From: an uncultured Mediterraneibacter sp.
GTDB taxonomy: Bacteria; Bacillota; Clostridia; Lachnospirales; Lachnospiraceae
Direction: 5' to 3'
Assembly: GCF_934330165.1 (NCBI RefSeq)
Contig: NZ_CAKRGI010000006.1
Location: 1 to 64,000 of the forward strand
DNA: 64,000 nucleotides
Below are positions 1 to 9,350 of the stretch, in pieces. The stretch's first letter is position 1. Each line of letters starts with the position of its first letter. The notes under the pieces were generated by a model, which searched no databases, was not told where the DNA came from, and was given only the letters and a program-made list of their open reading frames with translations. Both the position numbers and the translations under genes were made by a program.

Positions 1-87
1 TGCGAAGGAATATCTCTGATTTCCGCGTCCGATCCGTCACTAAGAATTTATATGCCTTCTAAGCGTATCATCACAACAACTACAAAT

Positions 88-1284
88 TTATAATCTCTTT
101 GCGATCGCCTTAATAAATCCTTCGCTGTTCAATACGGTTGGATTTTCAAGTGTTGTGATCAGTGCGAGGTCTTTCGTCATTTCTCCTGCCTCGATCGTAT
201 CAATTGTTGCCTTTTCAAGCTTATCAGCGAACTCCATCAGTTCTTTATTTCCATCAAGCTCTCCTCTTTTTCTGAGAGCACCTGTCCATGCAAAAATCGT
301 TGCAACAGAGTTCGTAGATGTCTCCTCGCCTTTCAGATGCTTATAATAGTGACGCTGTACTGTTCCATGGGCAGCCTCGTATTCATAATATCCGTCCGGA
401 GATACGAGTACGGAAGTCATCATGGCAAGAGATCCAAAAGCGGAGGACACCATATCACTCATTACATCTCCATCATAGTTCTTACATGCCCAAATATATC
501 CGCCTTCTGATTTCATTACACGGGCAACTGCATCATCAATCAGTGTATAGAAATATGTGATTCCTGCTTCTTTGAACTTCTCATCATATTCTGCATCGTA
601 AATTTCCTGGAAGATATCCTTAAATGTATGATCGTACTTTTTAGAGATCGTATCTTTTGTTGCAAACCACAGATCCTGCTTTGTATCCAGTGCATAGGAG
701 AAGCAGCTTCTTGCAAAACTTTCAATAGACTTGTTGATATTATGCATTCCCTGTACGATTCCCGGTCCGTCAAATTCATGTACCAGTTCTTTTGTCTGAC
801 TTCCATCTTCTGCTGTATAAACCAGCTCTACTTTTCCTGCTCCCGGAATTTTCATTTCAGATCCTTTATATACATCACCATACGCATGTCTTGCGATCGT
901 GATCGGCTTTTTCCAGTTCTTAACACACGGCTCAATTCCCTTTACAACAATCGGTGCACGGAACACTGTTCCATCAAGAATTGCACGAATTGTCCCATTC
1001 GGACTTTTCCACATTTCTTTCAGGTCATATTCATCCATACGTGCTGCATTCGGAGTGATCGTTGCACATTTTACGGCTACTTTATATTTCTTAGTCGCAA
1101 GTGCTGAATCGATCGTCACCTGATCATCTGTCTCATTTCTATGCTCAAGACCGAGATCATAATATTCAGTCTTAAGATCAATGTATGGCTCTAAAAGGTT
1201 TTCTTTGATCATCTTCCAAAGAATCCTTGTCATCTCATCTCCATCCATCTCGACCAGTGGGGTTGTCATTTTAATTTTTTCCAT
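88..1284 (-). CDS. icd: NADP-dependent isocitrate dehydrogenase
   Basis: Oxidative decarboxylation of isocitrate to 2-oxoglutarate in the cytosol, feeding glutamate synthesis. The protein (398 aa) starts [20 protein letters not shown] and contains the family's substrate/metal motifs: [46 protein letters not shown] and [11 protein letters not shown]. It is the eukaryote-like dimeric ICDH type of about 400 residues. The ATG at 1284 is chosen because AGGAGG lies at 1294-1299; a longer frame to 1308 has no comparable site. It lies about 100 bp downstream of the GntR regulator on the same strand, so co-transcription is plausible. Product call is secure. Confidence 0.95.
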   Translation of the reverse strand: MEKIKMTTPLVEMDGDEMTRILWKMIKENLLEPYIDLKTEYYDLGLEHRNETDDQVTIDSALATKKYKVAVKCATITPNAARMDEYDLKEMWKSPNGTIRAILDGTVFRAPIVVKGIEPCVKNWKKPITIARHAYGDVYKGSEMKIPGAGKVELVYTAEDGSQTKELVHEFDGPGIVQGMHNINKSIESFARSCFSYALDTKQDLWFATKDTISKKYDHTFKDIFQEIYDAEYDEKFKEAGITYFYTLIDDAVARVMKSEGGYIWACKNYDGDVMSDMVSSAFGSLAMMTSVLVSPDGYYEYEAAHGTVQRHYYKHLKGEETSTNSVATIFAWTGALRKRGELDGNKELMEFADKLEKATIDTIEAGEMTKDLALITTLENPTVLNSEGFIKAIAKRL

Positions 1285-1385
1285 TGTCTGTTTCCTCCTG
1301 CTTATCATTTATATTGACTATTCATTCGTAATTCTGAATGAGTAATTCACGGATCTGATTTTCTGTCAGGCTATAACTCAGTTTT

Positions 1386-2042
1386 CTAATAGCCCTGCTT
1401 TTTCAAATTTTGTATTACATGTAAAATATGTTCATCAGCTAATTGTTCTGCCTGATCGGCATCTCTTTCTTTAATTGCCTGAAGGATCTGCTTATGCTCC
1501 CGGATTGACTTTCTCGCCCGTTCTTCCGACACGATTGAATCTTTTCTTGCCGACTGGACATATTCATGGAAATCTGATAAAACTCTTGCAAGCATACGAC
1601 TGCCTGATGCCTCATACAAAATTGTGTGAAACCGTCCGTCAAGCCCTGTCACCTGCTCTGTATTAAAAGCATTTCCCTTCTTCATTTGAAATTCTGATAA
1701 CAGAATGGTCTCTTCCAATCTGTCAATCTGCTCCTCTGTGATATTCTCCACAGCCCATCTTGCACAAAGACCTTCTAATGTTGACCTCATATAATAAATA
1801 TCCCAGATATCTTTTTTCGAGATGCCATTAACATAAGCTCCTCTGTTCGGCACGATTGAAACCAGACCCTCCAATTCCAACTGACGAAGTGCTTCTCTGA
1901 CCGGAGTTCTACTGACTCCAAGCTCCTTCCCCAGAGTTGCTTCTTTCAATTCATCGTTCTGCTTATATTTTCCTTTCAAAATATCTTCACGGATTCTCTG
2001 GAAAACTCTTCCTCCGAGCGAATGTTCCTGATGCTCTTCCAT
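1386..2042 (-). CDS. GntR-family transcriptional regulator (FCD/FadR type)
   Basis: DNA-binding regulator, 218 aa. The N-terminal winged helix (about residues 8-75) carries the GntR pattern LGVSRTPVREALRQLELEGLV; the rest is an all-helical FCD ligand domain (DIYYMRSTLEGLCARWA, DGRFHTILYEASGSRML). The start at 2042 follows GAGAGGAG with good spacing; an upstream in-frame extension to 2123 runs into the promoter and is unlikely. The gene precedes icd on the same strand, so it may regulate icd or linked tricarboxylic-acid genes beyond the window edge; that link is inference. Its own promoter carries a perfect palindrome, suggesting autoregulation. Confidence 0.88.
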   Translation of the reverse strand: MEEHQEHSLGGRVFQRIREDILKGKYKQNDELKEATLGKELGVSRTPVREALRQLELEGLVSIVPNRGAYVNGISKKDIWDIYYMRSTLEGLCARWAVENITEEQIDRLEETILLSEFQMKKGNAFNTEQVTGLDGRFHTILYEASGSRMLARVLSDFHEYVQSARKDSIVSEERARKSIREHKQILQAIKERDADQAEQLADEHILHVIQNLKKQGY

Positions 2043-2126
2043 TTTGTCTCCTCTCATCCTTTTTCCCACAATGGGCAATGCACGAACCAACGATACACTC
2101 CAGTATCTCTTTTCGCTTTGCACTCT

Positions 2127-2161
2127 TGTATAATTGTATACAATTATACATTTTTTGTCAA
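2127..2161 (-). promoter_or_regulatory. GntR promoter with embedded 24-bp palindromic operator
   Basis: Read leftward, TTGACA (2161-2156), a 17-nt spacer and TACAAT (2138-2133) form a good sigma-A promoter. The segment 2127-2150 is a perfect palindrome (TGTATAATTGTA followed by its reverse complement) covering the -10 and most of the spacer. Its centre, TTGTATACAA, is the kind of core seen for FCD-type GntR operators. Autorepression is inferred. Confidence 0.75.
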
Positions 2162-2225
2162 GTTTGGATTTGCTGAATTCATTGATCTAGATTTTTCAAA
2201 AACATTCATTGTCTTAAGAACCCCC

Positions 2226-2267
2226 AAAGGCACGACCTCATGTAATCTACATAAAGATCGTGCCTTT
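2226..2267. terminator. Stem-loop terminator between the GH20 gene and gntR
   Basis: AAAGGCACGA (2226-2235) pairs perfectly with TCGTGCCTTT (2258-2267). Its position just downstream of the GH20 stop (leftward reading) suggests a terminator, but the T tract on that strand is short, so it may be weak. Confidence 0.55.
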
Positions 2268-2302
2268 TATTTTCAATAATGAGCCTCCTCTGTGAACTGC
2301 TC

Positions 2303-5300
2303 TTAAATAATATCTCTGTGCTTTTTCAACTCCCATGCAGCAAGCAGTATTATCGCTGACGTAACGAATAATAAAACTGATTTTTCTGCATTCAGAGGAT
2401 CTCCTGTCTTAACCGCTGTATCATTTTTCCCTGAAACTGAAGCATCCTTATTTCCTGATGCCTGATTTCCATTTGATAGTTTATCAGATGTTGATGGCCA
2501 ATCCGCATTGGACGGCTGATCAGGGGTGGATGGCTGCTCAGGATTGGACGGCTGCTCAGGGTTGGACGGCTGCTCAGGGTTGGACGGCTGCTCAGGGTTA
2601 TCTGTACCTGCATCATTTTTCTCAAATTCTGCTGAAACACTTACTGCTCCTGCCGGCATCACAAATGAATAGCTATGGTCTGCTTCCTCCGTAAGCTCTA
2701 CCACGGAATCATTCTCCATTACCGCCTTTACAGCCTTAAGTTTATATCCGTCATCTGCAGATACTATAACGGTGATCTTGTCTCCTTCTTTTGACTCATT
2801 TTCCGAAACTGTGAGACTTCCGTTTTTCGGCTGAACCACTGTAACAGAGTAGGTCTTTTCCGGCTCTGGTTTTGTACTGTAATTCTGCAATGCCGAAGCC
2901 AGCTCTGTTCTTACATTCTCTATCTCTTCAAACGTTGCAAGTTTATTATTCTTCAAGGAAGAAGCATAAACTGCGGCATTTACAAGTCTCAATTCTGTTG
3001 AATCCGTTGACTCAAAACCGAGTCCATCTTTTTCTATTAACTCTTCTGCCTGCTTCAGCAGCATATTTAACTGAGTTTTATCAACTGTCTCATATACTTT
3101 AAATTCCTGGATCATGTATGTTCCTGAAGATGCATTAGATGCAATTCCCTGCATTTTCACATATCTTGCCTCAGTTGGTTCATCAAGGCTTACTGTATTG
3201 AAAAAATCACCATTTCCGCGTACTTCTTTTGCAGTTGTCCAGTTTTCTCCGTCATCCGATACAAGAATATTAAAGTCTTTTCCTTTTCCACCGTATCTCC
3301 ACTGAATCTCAATTTCGCTGACTGTTCTGGTCTCCCCAAGATCCACACATAAAGAACTGTCTGCATGATAGCCTTTCCAGAATGAATTCATCTCTGAAGT
3401 ATTTGTATCCGGCTTCGCTGTTGTATCTTCTTTTTCAGTAAATGCATCTCCATCAAATGCCTTAAAAGCGACATTGATCCTTCGTTCTGCATTGTCAACT
3501 GCATCTCCTGATTTGTAGGAAATACCGCCTGCTGCTTTATTCTGTGCAACATTCGTCTTGACTGTAGTTTCACTCCAGTCATCTGTATAGTATTCTGCTG
3601 CCTCTTCTGCTGACAGTGCCTGATTGTAAACCTGAAGATTTGCCATCCTTCCATGCAGGTTTTCTCCAATCTTTTCCAGCGGAAGAAGAACGGAAGAATT
3701 AAGTGTTGTTATTGCACCACTTGCCAGTCCGTCTGCATCTGACTTCTGTGAAAGGAATGTCTGCAGCTGTCCATTTACATAAAGTTTGGTTCCCTGGAAT
3801 GTTCCTACGAGCATGATCTTCGCTGTAGAATCATCGGTCGGTACTGTATAGTTGAAATCTCTTGTAAAGTAATTTACATTGGCTGATAAATGACCGCTCT
3901 CTGTTCCTGCGATCTGAATCTGTCCATCATAACCTGAGAACAGGGAAGATTCTGTTGTATTTTTTGCAGCTTCTTCCGAATCTACTTTCAGGTCAAATGC
4001 TACTGTATATGGATAAGAAAGCGTCTTAAGCGGAGTTGTCAATGCTGTACCGTCAAAAGACAAATATCCGTCTTCACTGATCTCTGATCCATTTCCAAGT
4101 GTTCCGTTATAGCCGTTACCGCTTGTATCATAAACTGTCTTTCCATCAGAAGATACATTCTTGAAATCATAATCCAGTACCAGGGATGAGTCTGAATCCA
4201 CCTGCATTGCAATGTCTGTTCCCGGGCCTTCTGCAAGTTTTGCAGCTCTCATCTCATACTTTTCAAATGTATCTGAATCATCCGTTCCGCCCCAGGTCTT
4301 CTCGCTTACAATCGCTGTTGCCCTGAGAACTCTCTGGTGAATATCCCTTTCTGTCATACCTTCCTGGCTCTGATCTCCCCAGATAGCAGCCTTTGCTCCA
4401 AGAAGATTTGGCTCACCCAAAAGTACATTATTTGCTCCAAAAATCGTTGGATTCCAGTCATTGAACAAATATTCTGCATTTGGTACATCACGGTTCGTTC
4501 TGCCCGGATTTCCATATAAATATGCATCACGGCAGTTTACAATTCCATATCCCTCTGCTGCACGTGCTTTTGCATTTTCATAATTTGTTGCCCAGATATC
4601 CAGCTGATAGTTGGACGTAAGATCCACATCAGAAAGTACAGTAGATGCTGTTGAGAACATTCCTGTTCCGGCACCCCACATTCTGATCTTTGTATCAGAT
4701 CCTAAATTGCCCTGAATCGTCTGTCTGAGCTGATCCGCGAACTGTGCGAACTGGTCTTTTGGGGTATGATCCCAGTATTCATCCGCTCCGATATGTACTA
4801 CCTCACCTGAAATCGTCGGAGAATCTCCCTCTGTATACTCATTCCACAAAGTCTTTGCAAAGCGGAGTGCTCTTTCAGCATTTGCCCCCTGCAGATCCAG
4901 AAGCTCCAGACCTCCCTTTGTAGTTACGTTGGTACTTCTACTGCGGATCCCTCCCTGCAGCCAGTCAATGCCATCCGGATTTTCATCTGCATACTTATTA
5001 TATAAAAGAGAATGTCCCGGAAGATCGATCTCGGTCAGCATATGGATCCCAAGACCTGAACAGGTCTGCTGCAATTCCTGCCACTCTTCCTTCGTGTAGG
5101 TCGGATTGCCCTGATAATCTTCATTATTCAGATAATAATCCTCATTCACAAGAGCTGATGGAATGCCCGCATGCTTCACTTCAGATGTCAGTGACGGGAA
5201 TTCATCACTCTCCAGCCGATGGAATCCGGCATGTGTCTCATTGCTTGCAAACGCTGTATTACAGTTATCATTATCATTAATGTGGAGATGATATTCGTTC

Positions 5301-6796
5301 ATCTTATACCACAGCATGACCCTGGCATAATCCTGAAGCTGTGACAGTCTGTATGGTGTACGTGCCACATCCAGCATGATTCCCCGCACCTCGTAAGCCG
5401 GATAATCTCTCGTAATACCTTTTGGAACTGTTCTGTTATCCTCTGCCTGATCCAGAATCTGCTCCACCGTGATCGTTCCGTACAGGCATCCTGTATAGGT
5501 TGGAGCACAAATATGGACACCCTCATCATCGGTCTTTAACAGATATCCCTCATCCCCGACTCCATATGTATCATCCGTCTGTGACTCAATATAAATATCG
5601 TTGGAGGAAGATGGTGCATTTCCTTCTTCTACAGTAAGATCCAGTCCTGAAATTTCCTTTAAATCTTCCTGCATATTCCAGGCTGCTTCGCGGATTCCTA
5701 CATCTGCAGTATCGTTATAAATAATCTTTGAACTTTCTGTCAGTTCAAAATCCCCCTCATATCCATACCACTCCTGGAGACTTGGTATCACTTCTGGCTT
5801 TTCATTCGGAGCTGATACTTCCGGGAAGTTTCCATCCGGATAATTGCCGCTGTGATCCTGGATCGTTACTTCTATATTCTTCTCCGCATACTCATCCGGA
5901 TTCTTTTTATTCTCTACTCTGACAAGCAGTGTCACATTACGGTCACCGATATTATAATCACTGATCTGACCATCATTGCTGACTACATTCTCCAGGCTGC
6001 TGCCTCTTACATACGCATTCACACCTCTGGCAGTTCCTGTATTTACAGTGATCTGACCATCCTCAATCTGTAATGAATCTGCCGTGATGCCAGCCAGCGT
6101 TCCATTCACATCTGCACTTTCATTCTGGGAAAAGACCTGAACTTCCCGAAGATTGACATTATTTCCGGCTGCCTGTGCATTTACTTTCCTGATATACATT
6201 AAGACATATCTCTTCAGCTTTGCATCCACTGCCAGTGCCGGACTGCTCGTTGTAGTAATTGTATCCGTATTTGCACTGGTATCAGCGATATTCTGTCCTT
6301 CACCATTGGCAACCAGACCATTTGCTGAAGGTCTGCTGACACTGACAATACTTGTCCAGTTGTTCAGGTCAACATCCGTGCTTCCCGCTGTCAGTGTTGA
6401 CTCATCTGCTGTATAAAGCTCATATTCCATCGGCCATACTTTCATGTTGTACCAGAGCCTGATCGATGAAATATCCTCTTCCTCCGCATCTTCTCCGCGG
6501 TCGATCTGAATCCACTGAGCAGTCTGTTCTTCAGAATCCTTGCTGCTTCCTGATGCTGCTCCCCAGTTCTTCATATCTGCCGAATTCCACTGAACTGCCT
6601 CCGAAGTAACTCCATCCACAGCGTATTCCGGTCCATAACCGTTCGCTGTAGACGAGGCGATCGTCATCTTGCCCTGGACAAGATTCTCCATCTGCACATT
6701 TTCTTCCGCATAAACTCCTGTCGGAACATATGTGGCTGCACCTGTAAATACAAGTGAAAATGCTGCAATAAGAGAAAGCAGTCTCTTCTCTTTCAT
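2303..6796 (-). CDS. Secreted, wall-anchored multidomain GH20 beta-hexosaminidase/lacto-N-biosidase-like enzyme
   Basis: A 1,497-aa extracellular glycosidase, likely removing GlcNAc/GalNAc (or lacto-N-biose) from mucin or milk-type glycans. Order: signal peptide (1-30); F5/8-type CBM32 (about 36-225); Ig-like segment (235-315); GH20b domain (335-465); GH20 barrel (470-835) with the catalytic Asp-Glu pair D672-E673 in HIGADEYWD; LamG-like domain (868-1070); second CBM32 (1085-1245); FIVAR-like helical segment (1246-1315); InlB-like beta repeat (1320-1395); NPEQPS-type linker; then AVKTGD, a hydrophobic helix and KKHRD. The last block resembles a sortase signal, but LPxTG is replaced by AVKTG. 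SD GAAGGAAGAGAGG precedes the ATG. The gene stands alone. Exact substrate is not decidable from sequence. Confidence 0.88.
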   Translation of the reverse strand: MKEKRLLSLIAAFSLVFTGAATYVPTGVYAEENVQMENLVQGKMTIASSTANGYGPEYAVDGVTSEAVQWNSADMKNWGAASGSSKDSEEQTAQWIQIDRGEDAEEEDISSIRLWYNMKVWPMEYELYTADESTLTAGSTDVDLNNWTSIVSVSRPSANGLVANGEGQNIADTSANTDTITTTSSPALAVDAKLKRYVLMYIRKVNAQAAGNNVNLREVQVFSQNESADVNGTLAGITADSLQIEDGQITVNTGTARGVNAYVRGSSLENVVSNDGQISDYNIGDRNVTLLVRVENKKNPDEYAEKNIEVTIQDHSGNYPDGNFPEVSAPNEKPEVIPSLQEWYGYEGDFELTESSKIIYNDTADVGIREAAWNMQEDLKEISGLDLTVEEGNAPSSSNDIYIESQTDDTYGVGDEGYLLKTDDEGVHICAPTYTGCLYGTITVEQILDQAEDNRTVPKGITRDYPAYEVRGIMLDVARTPYRLSQLQDYARVMLWYKMNEYHLHINDNDNCNTAFASNETHAGFHRLESDEFPSLTSEVKHAGIPSALVNEDYYLNNEDYQGNPTYTKEEWQELQQTCSGLGIHMLTEIDLPGHSLLYNKYADENPDGIDWLQGGIRSRSTNVTTKGGLELLDLQGANAERALRFAKTLWNEYTEGDSPTISGEVVHIGADEYWDHTPKDQFAQFADQLRQTIQGNLGSDTKIRMWGAGTGMFSTASTVLSDVDLTSNYQLDIWATNYENAKARAAEGYGIVNCRDAYLYGNPGRTNRDVPNAEYLFNDWNPTIFGANNVLLGEPNLLGAKAAIWGDQSQEGMTERDIHQRVLRATAIVSEKTWGGTDDSDTFEKYEMRAAKLAEGPGTDIAMQVDSDSSLVLDYDFKNVSSDGKTVYDTSGNGYNGTLGNGSEISEDGYLSFDGTALTTPLKTLSYPYTVAFDLKVDSEEAAKNTTESSLFSGYDGQIQIAGTESGHLSANVNYFTRDFNYTVPTDDSTAKIMLVGTFQGTKLYVNGQLQTFLSQKSDADGLASGAITTLNSSVLLPLEKIGENLHGRMANLQVYNQALSAEEAAEYYTDDWSETTVKTNVAQNKAAGGISYKSGDAVDNAERRINVAFKAFDGDAFTEKEDTTAKPDTNTSEMNSFWKGYHADSSLCVDLGETRTVSEIEIQWRYGGKGKDFNILVSDDGENWTTAKEVRGNGDFFNTVSLDEPTEARYVKMQGIASNASSGTYMIQEFKVYETVDKTQLNMLLKQAEELIEKDGLGFESTDSTELRLVNAAVYASSLKNNKLATFEEIENVRTELASALQNYSTKPEPEKTYSVTVVQPKNGSLTVSENESKEGDKITVIVSADDGYKLKAVKAVMENDSVVELTEEADHSYSFVMPAGAVSVSAEFEKNDAGTDNPEQPSNPEQPSNPEQPSNPEQPSTPDQPSNADWPSTSDKLSNGNQASGNKDASVSGKNDTAVKTGDPLNAEKSVLLFVTSAIILLAAWELKKHRDII
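2509..2598 (-). repeat. Five 18-bp tandem repeats in the GH20 linker
   Basis: Five consecutive 18-bp units of the form tggacggctgctcagggt encode a proline-rich (N/S/T)PEQPS-like linker before the sortase-type signal. The last three units are identical, so copy number probably varies between strains; a wall-spanning stalk is the likely role. Confidence 0.85.
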
Positions 6797-6852
6797 ATAA
6801 ATTCCTCTCTTCCTTCTATTTATATAACTCTCATATAACTCATTTGTGCAAA

Positions 6853-6882
6853 ATTATACCATATTTTTCCTATAAAATCCAA
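6853..6882 (-). promoter_or_regulatory. Promoter of the GH20 gene
   Basis: Leftward TTGGAT (6882-6877), 18-nt spacer and a consensus TATAAT (6858-6853), about 57 bp upstream of the start codon. The -10 is perfect and the -35 weak, which would suit activator-dependent or modest expression. Confidence 0.5.
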
Positions 6883-6980
6883 TTAATTTATACAATTTTT
6901 CCATAAAGCAGGTCAGGTACTCTATTCAAAATACTTATACGCTGCGTAAATATTTTAAAGAAACTGAATCCGTATATAAA

Positions 6981-7022
6981 AAAGCATCATCCTGTGTAAT
7001 CTCCACACAGGATGATGCTTTT
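6981..7022 (-). terminator. Terminator of rpsO
   Basis: A long perfect stem (AAGCATCATCCTGTG on both arms) followed on the minus strand by a run of T residues, 20 bp after the rpsO stop. Confidence 0.92.
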
Positions 7023-7041
7023 AATAACATCCGCTCTGCAA

Positions 7042-7308
7042 TTATTTTCTAAGACCAAGTTTCTCGATCAAAGCACGATATCTTTCGATATCAATCTTTT
7101 TAAGGTATGCAAGAAGTCCTCTTCTCTGTCCTACCATCTTCAGAAGTCCTCTTCTTGAGTGGTGATCCTTCGGATTAGCCTTGAAGTGATCTGTCAGCTC
7201 GTTAATTCTTGCTGTCAGGATAGCAACCTGTACTTCCGGTGATCCTGTATCTCCCTCTGTTCTTCCAAATTCTTTGATGATAGCCTGCTTCTTTTCTTTT
7301 GCGATCAT
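7042..7308 (-). CDS. rpsO: 30S ribosomal protein S15
   Basis: Primary 16S rRNA-binding protein of the 30S platform, 88 aa, the usual length. Family motifs [27 protein letters not shown] and [10 protein letters not shown] are present. SD AAGGAGG precedes the ATG. It sits downstream of ribF but has its own promoter and terminator, so it is largely a single transcription unit. S15 usually represses its own mRNA by binding the leader; here the roughly 95-nt leader is available for that, though the binding site is not resolved. Confidence 0.97.
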   Translation of the reverse strand: MIAKEKKQAIIKEFGRTEGDTGSPEVQVAILTARINELTDHFKANPKDHHSRRGLLKMVGQRRGLLAYLKKIDIERYRALIEKLGLRK

Positions 7309-7407
7309 GTTCTTTTCCTCCTTAAAATTCTTGATATAACCGCCTGGTATTAAGCAATGGTCGGAGTGATCCGATTACCGAACACCGGCTGATTCATAAC
7401 CTTTGCT

Positions 7408-7436
7408 AGTATAGCACAGGGGAACATTCTTGTAAA
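7408..7436 (-). promoter_or_regulatory. rpsO promoter
   Basis: Leftward TTTACA (7436-7431), 17-nt spacer, TATACT (7413-7408). It gives a leader of about 95 nt before rpsO, long enough for the usual S15 autogenous control. Confidence 0.75.
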
Positions 7437-7522
7437 GAACTATTTTCCCGAATCATTTCTGAATGTAACCTTCCCTGATGAATGATCTCTGAACCCTGTC
7501 CCCACAGCTCTATCCTGATCCA

Positions 7523-8431
7523 TCAGCTTTTTTTCAGTGGATGTTCCCGGAAATATTCCTCACCATATCGCATATCCTGCATCACACACGCCCTCAGTTC
7601 TTTCACAGAATCAAATCTTGTCTCCGGACGCTCAAACTCCAGGAATTGGATCGTAATGCATTTTCCATATGCATCCCCTTCATAATCATAAACATAAACT
7701 TCAAATAATTCTCTCTGTTCCTGCGTTACTGTCGGCTTCACTCCTGCATTTCCCACACCACCATACCATTTTCCGTCAATCAGGACCTGGCAGGCATAAA
7801 CTCCGTACCGCGGAAGAATCTTCCCATCCTGTGGTGCGACATTCATCGTCGGAAATCCCAAAGTACGCCCCAGTTCCCGTCCATGTTCTACAATTCCCGT
7901 CATTTCATAAGGATAGCCCAAAAGTTCCTGTGCCAGCCGGATATTTCCATGGGACAAAGCCTCCCGTACATAGGTACTGCTGATCTCACGGTCTCCCAAA
8001 CGTGCTTTTTCTACCACATCAACAGTATAATCATATTTCTGTGCATATCGCTCCAGCATCTGATGATCCCCGCGTTTTCGATACCCGAAGGAAAAATCCG
8101 AACCAACGACAATATGTGCCACATGAAGCTTTTCGTAAAGGATGTTCTGAATAAACCGTTCAGCTTCCATTGTCATCAGATCTCCGGTAAATGGATAATC
8201 GATCAGATAATCCACTTTTCCATCCAGTAATTTTTTTCTTTCTTCTTTTGTCATCAGACAGTTTCTCTGCATATCAAATGCACATACAACACTGACACAG
8301 TCGTTTCCTGCATAAGAACAAATCTTTTCGATCAGTTTCTGATGTCCTCTGTGAAGCCCGTCAAATTTTCCAAGAGTTACGGCTGTTCTTTTTCCCTCTC
8401 TGAAAGCATCAATTCCTTTTATATACTGCAT
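7523..8431 (-). CDS. ribF: Bifunctional riboflavin kinase/FMN adenylyltransferase
   Basis: Makes FMN and then FAD from riboflavin. 302 aa, usual length. The N-terminal nucleotidyltransferase half has TLGKFDGLHRGHQKLI and VGSDFSFGYRKRGD; the C-terminal flavokinase half has GRELGRTLGFPTMN, RYGVYAC and a GKCITIQFLEFERPE-type segment. It follows truB by 2 bp at the distal end of the nusA-infB operon, a common arrangement in Firmicutes. Confidence 0.96.
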   Translation of the reverse strand: MQYIKGIDAFREGKRTAVTLGKFDGLHRGHQKLIEKICSYAGNDCVSVVCAFDMQRNCLMTKEERKKLLDGKVDYLIDYPFTGDLMTMEAERFIQNILYEKLHVAHIVVGSDFSFGYRKRGDHQMLERYAQKYDYTVDVVEKARLGDREISSTYVREALSHGNIRLAQELLGYPYEMTGIVEHGRELGRTLGFPTMNVAPQDGKILPRYGVYACQVLIDGKWYGGVGNAGVKPTVTQEQRELFEVYVYDYEGDAYGKCITIQFLEFERPETRFDSVKELRACVMQDMRYGEEYFREHPLKKS

Positions 8432-8433
8432 AA

Positions 8434-9348
8434 TTACCTCAATTCTTCCGGGTCAAGGAACATCTTTACAAGATGGAACATTTTTCTATCTTCCATATAC
8501 CGGTAAACCCCGATAAAATGTCCCTGTGCATCATATACTCTGACCTTTTCGCCGGAACAGAATTTTCCGTCTTCTGATAACTGGTTTTTGAAAAAATCAT
8601 TTCCATTATAGGCTTTGGAAATATATTTCTCAGCAGGGACAACGGACTGTAATTCACTGAACATCTGATCCAGTGGGATCAGTGCATCTTCCAGTCTGCC
8701 ATTTTGTGCAAGATCACGTAGTTCCTCTAATTTCAGACTGTCTTTCAACTCGAATCTCCCGACTTTTGTCCTGGTCAGTTCTTCCATACAGCCACCTGTT
8801 CCGAGCCGATTTCCTATATCATGACAAAGAGTGCGGATATACGTTCCCTTTGAACATGTCACTTCCATCCTTACTCTCGGCAACTGTATTTTTTTGATAT
8901 GGATCTGATAAATGGTTACTTTTCTGCTTTTACGTTCTACCGTCTTTCCCTCTCTCGCAAGCTCATACAGCTTTTTTCCATTGACTTTCAGTGCAGAATA
9001 CATTGGAGGGATCTGATCGTATGTGCCTTTGAAGTTTTCAATCACTTTTGTCACTTCTGCTTCATTCAGATGGTCTGTCGGATGTTCTTTCAGTATCTCC
9101 CCTGAAATATCCTGCGTATCCGTTGTCTTTCCCAGTAACAGTACTGTCTCATAAGTCTTATCGTGGTCTGTCAGAAGATCGCATACCTTTGTTGCACGCC
9201 CCAGACAAACAGGAAGCACCCCTGTCGCATCAGGATCAAGGGTGCCTGTATGACCAATCTTTTTCTGACCGGCAATCTTACGCAGAATGGCAACTACATC
9301 ATGGGATGTATATCCTTTTTCTTTATATACATTTATAATTCCATTCAT
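8434..9348 (-). CDS. truB: tRNA pseudouridine-55 synthase
   Basis: Isomerises U55 in the T-loop of tRNAs. 304 aa. The N-terminus MNGIINVYKEKGYTSHDVV leads to the catalytic GHTGTLDPDATGVLPVCLG (Asp of the TLDPDA motif). KGTYIRTLCHDIG is the second signature, and a PUA-like C-terminus follows. It lies between nrnA and ribF with 2-bp spacings, so it is translationally linked. Confidence 0.97.
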   Translation of the reverse strand: MNGIINVYKEKGYTSHDVVAILRKIAGQKKIGHTGTLDPDATGVLPVCLGRATKVCDLLTDHDKTYETVLLLGKTTDTQDISGEILKEHPTDHLNEAEVTKVIENFKGTYDQIPPMYSALKVNGKKLYELAREGKTVERKSRKVTIYQIHIKKIQLPRVRMEVTCSKGTYIRTLCHDIGNRLGTGGCMEELTRTKVGRFELKDSLKLEELRDLAQNGRLEDALIPLDQMFSELQSVVPAEKYISKAYNGNDFFKNQLSEDGKFCSGEKVRVYDAQGHFIGVYRYMEDRKMFHLVKMFLDPEELR

Positions 9349-9350
9349 TC

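Noticed and set aside
2509..2598. The 18-bp repeats as a CRISPR-like array
   Set aside because: They are contiguous without spacers and in frame inside the GH20 linker.
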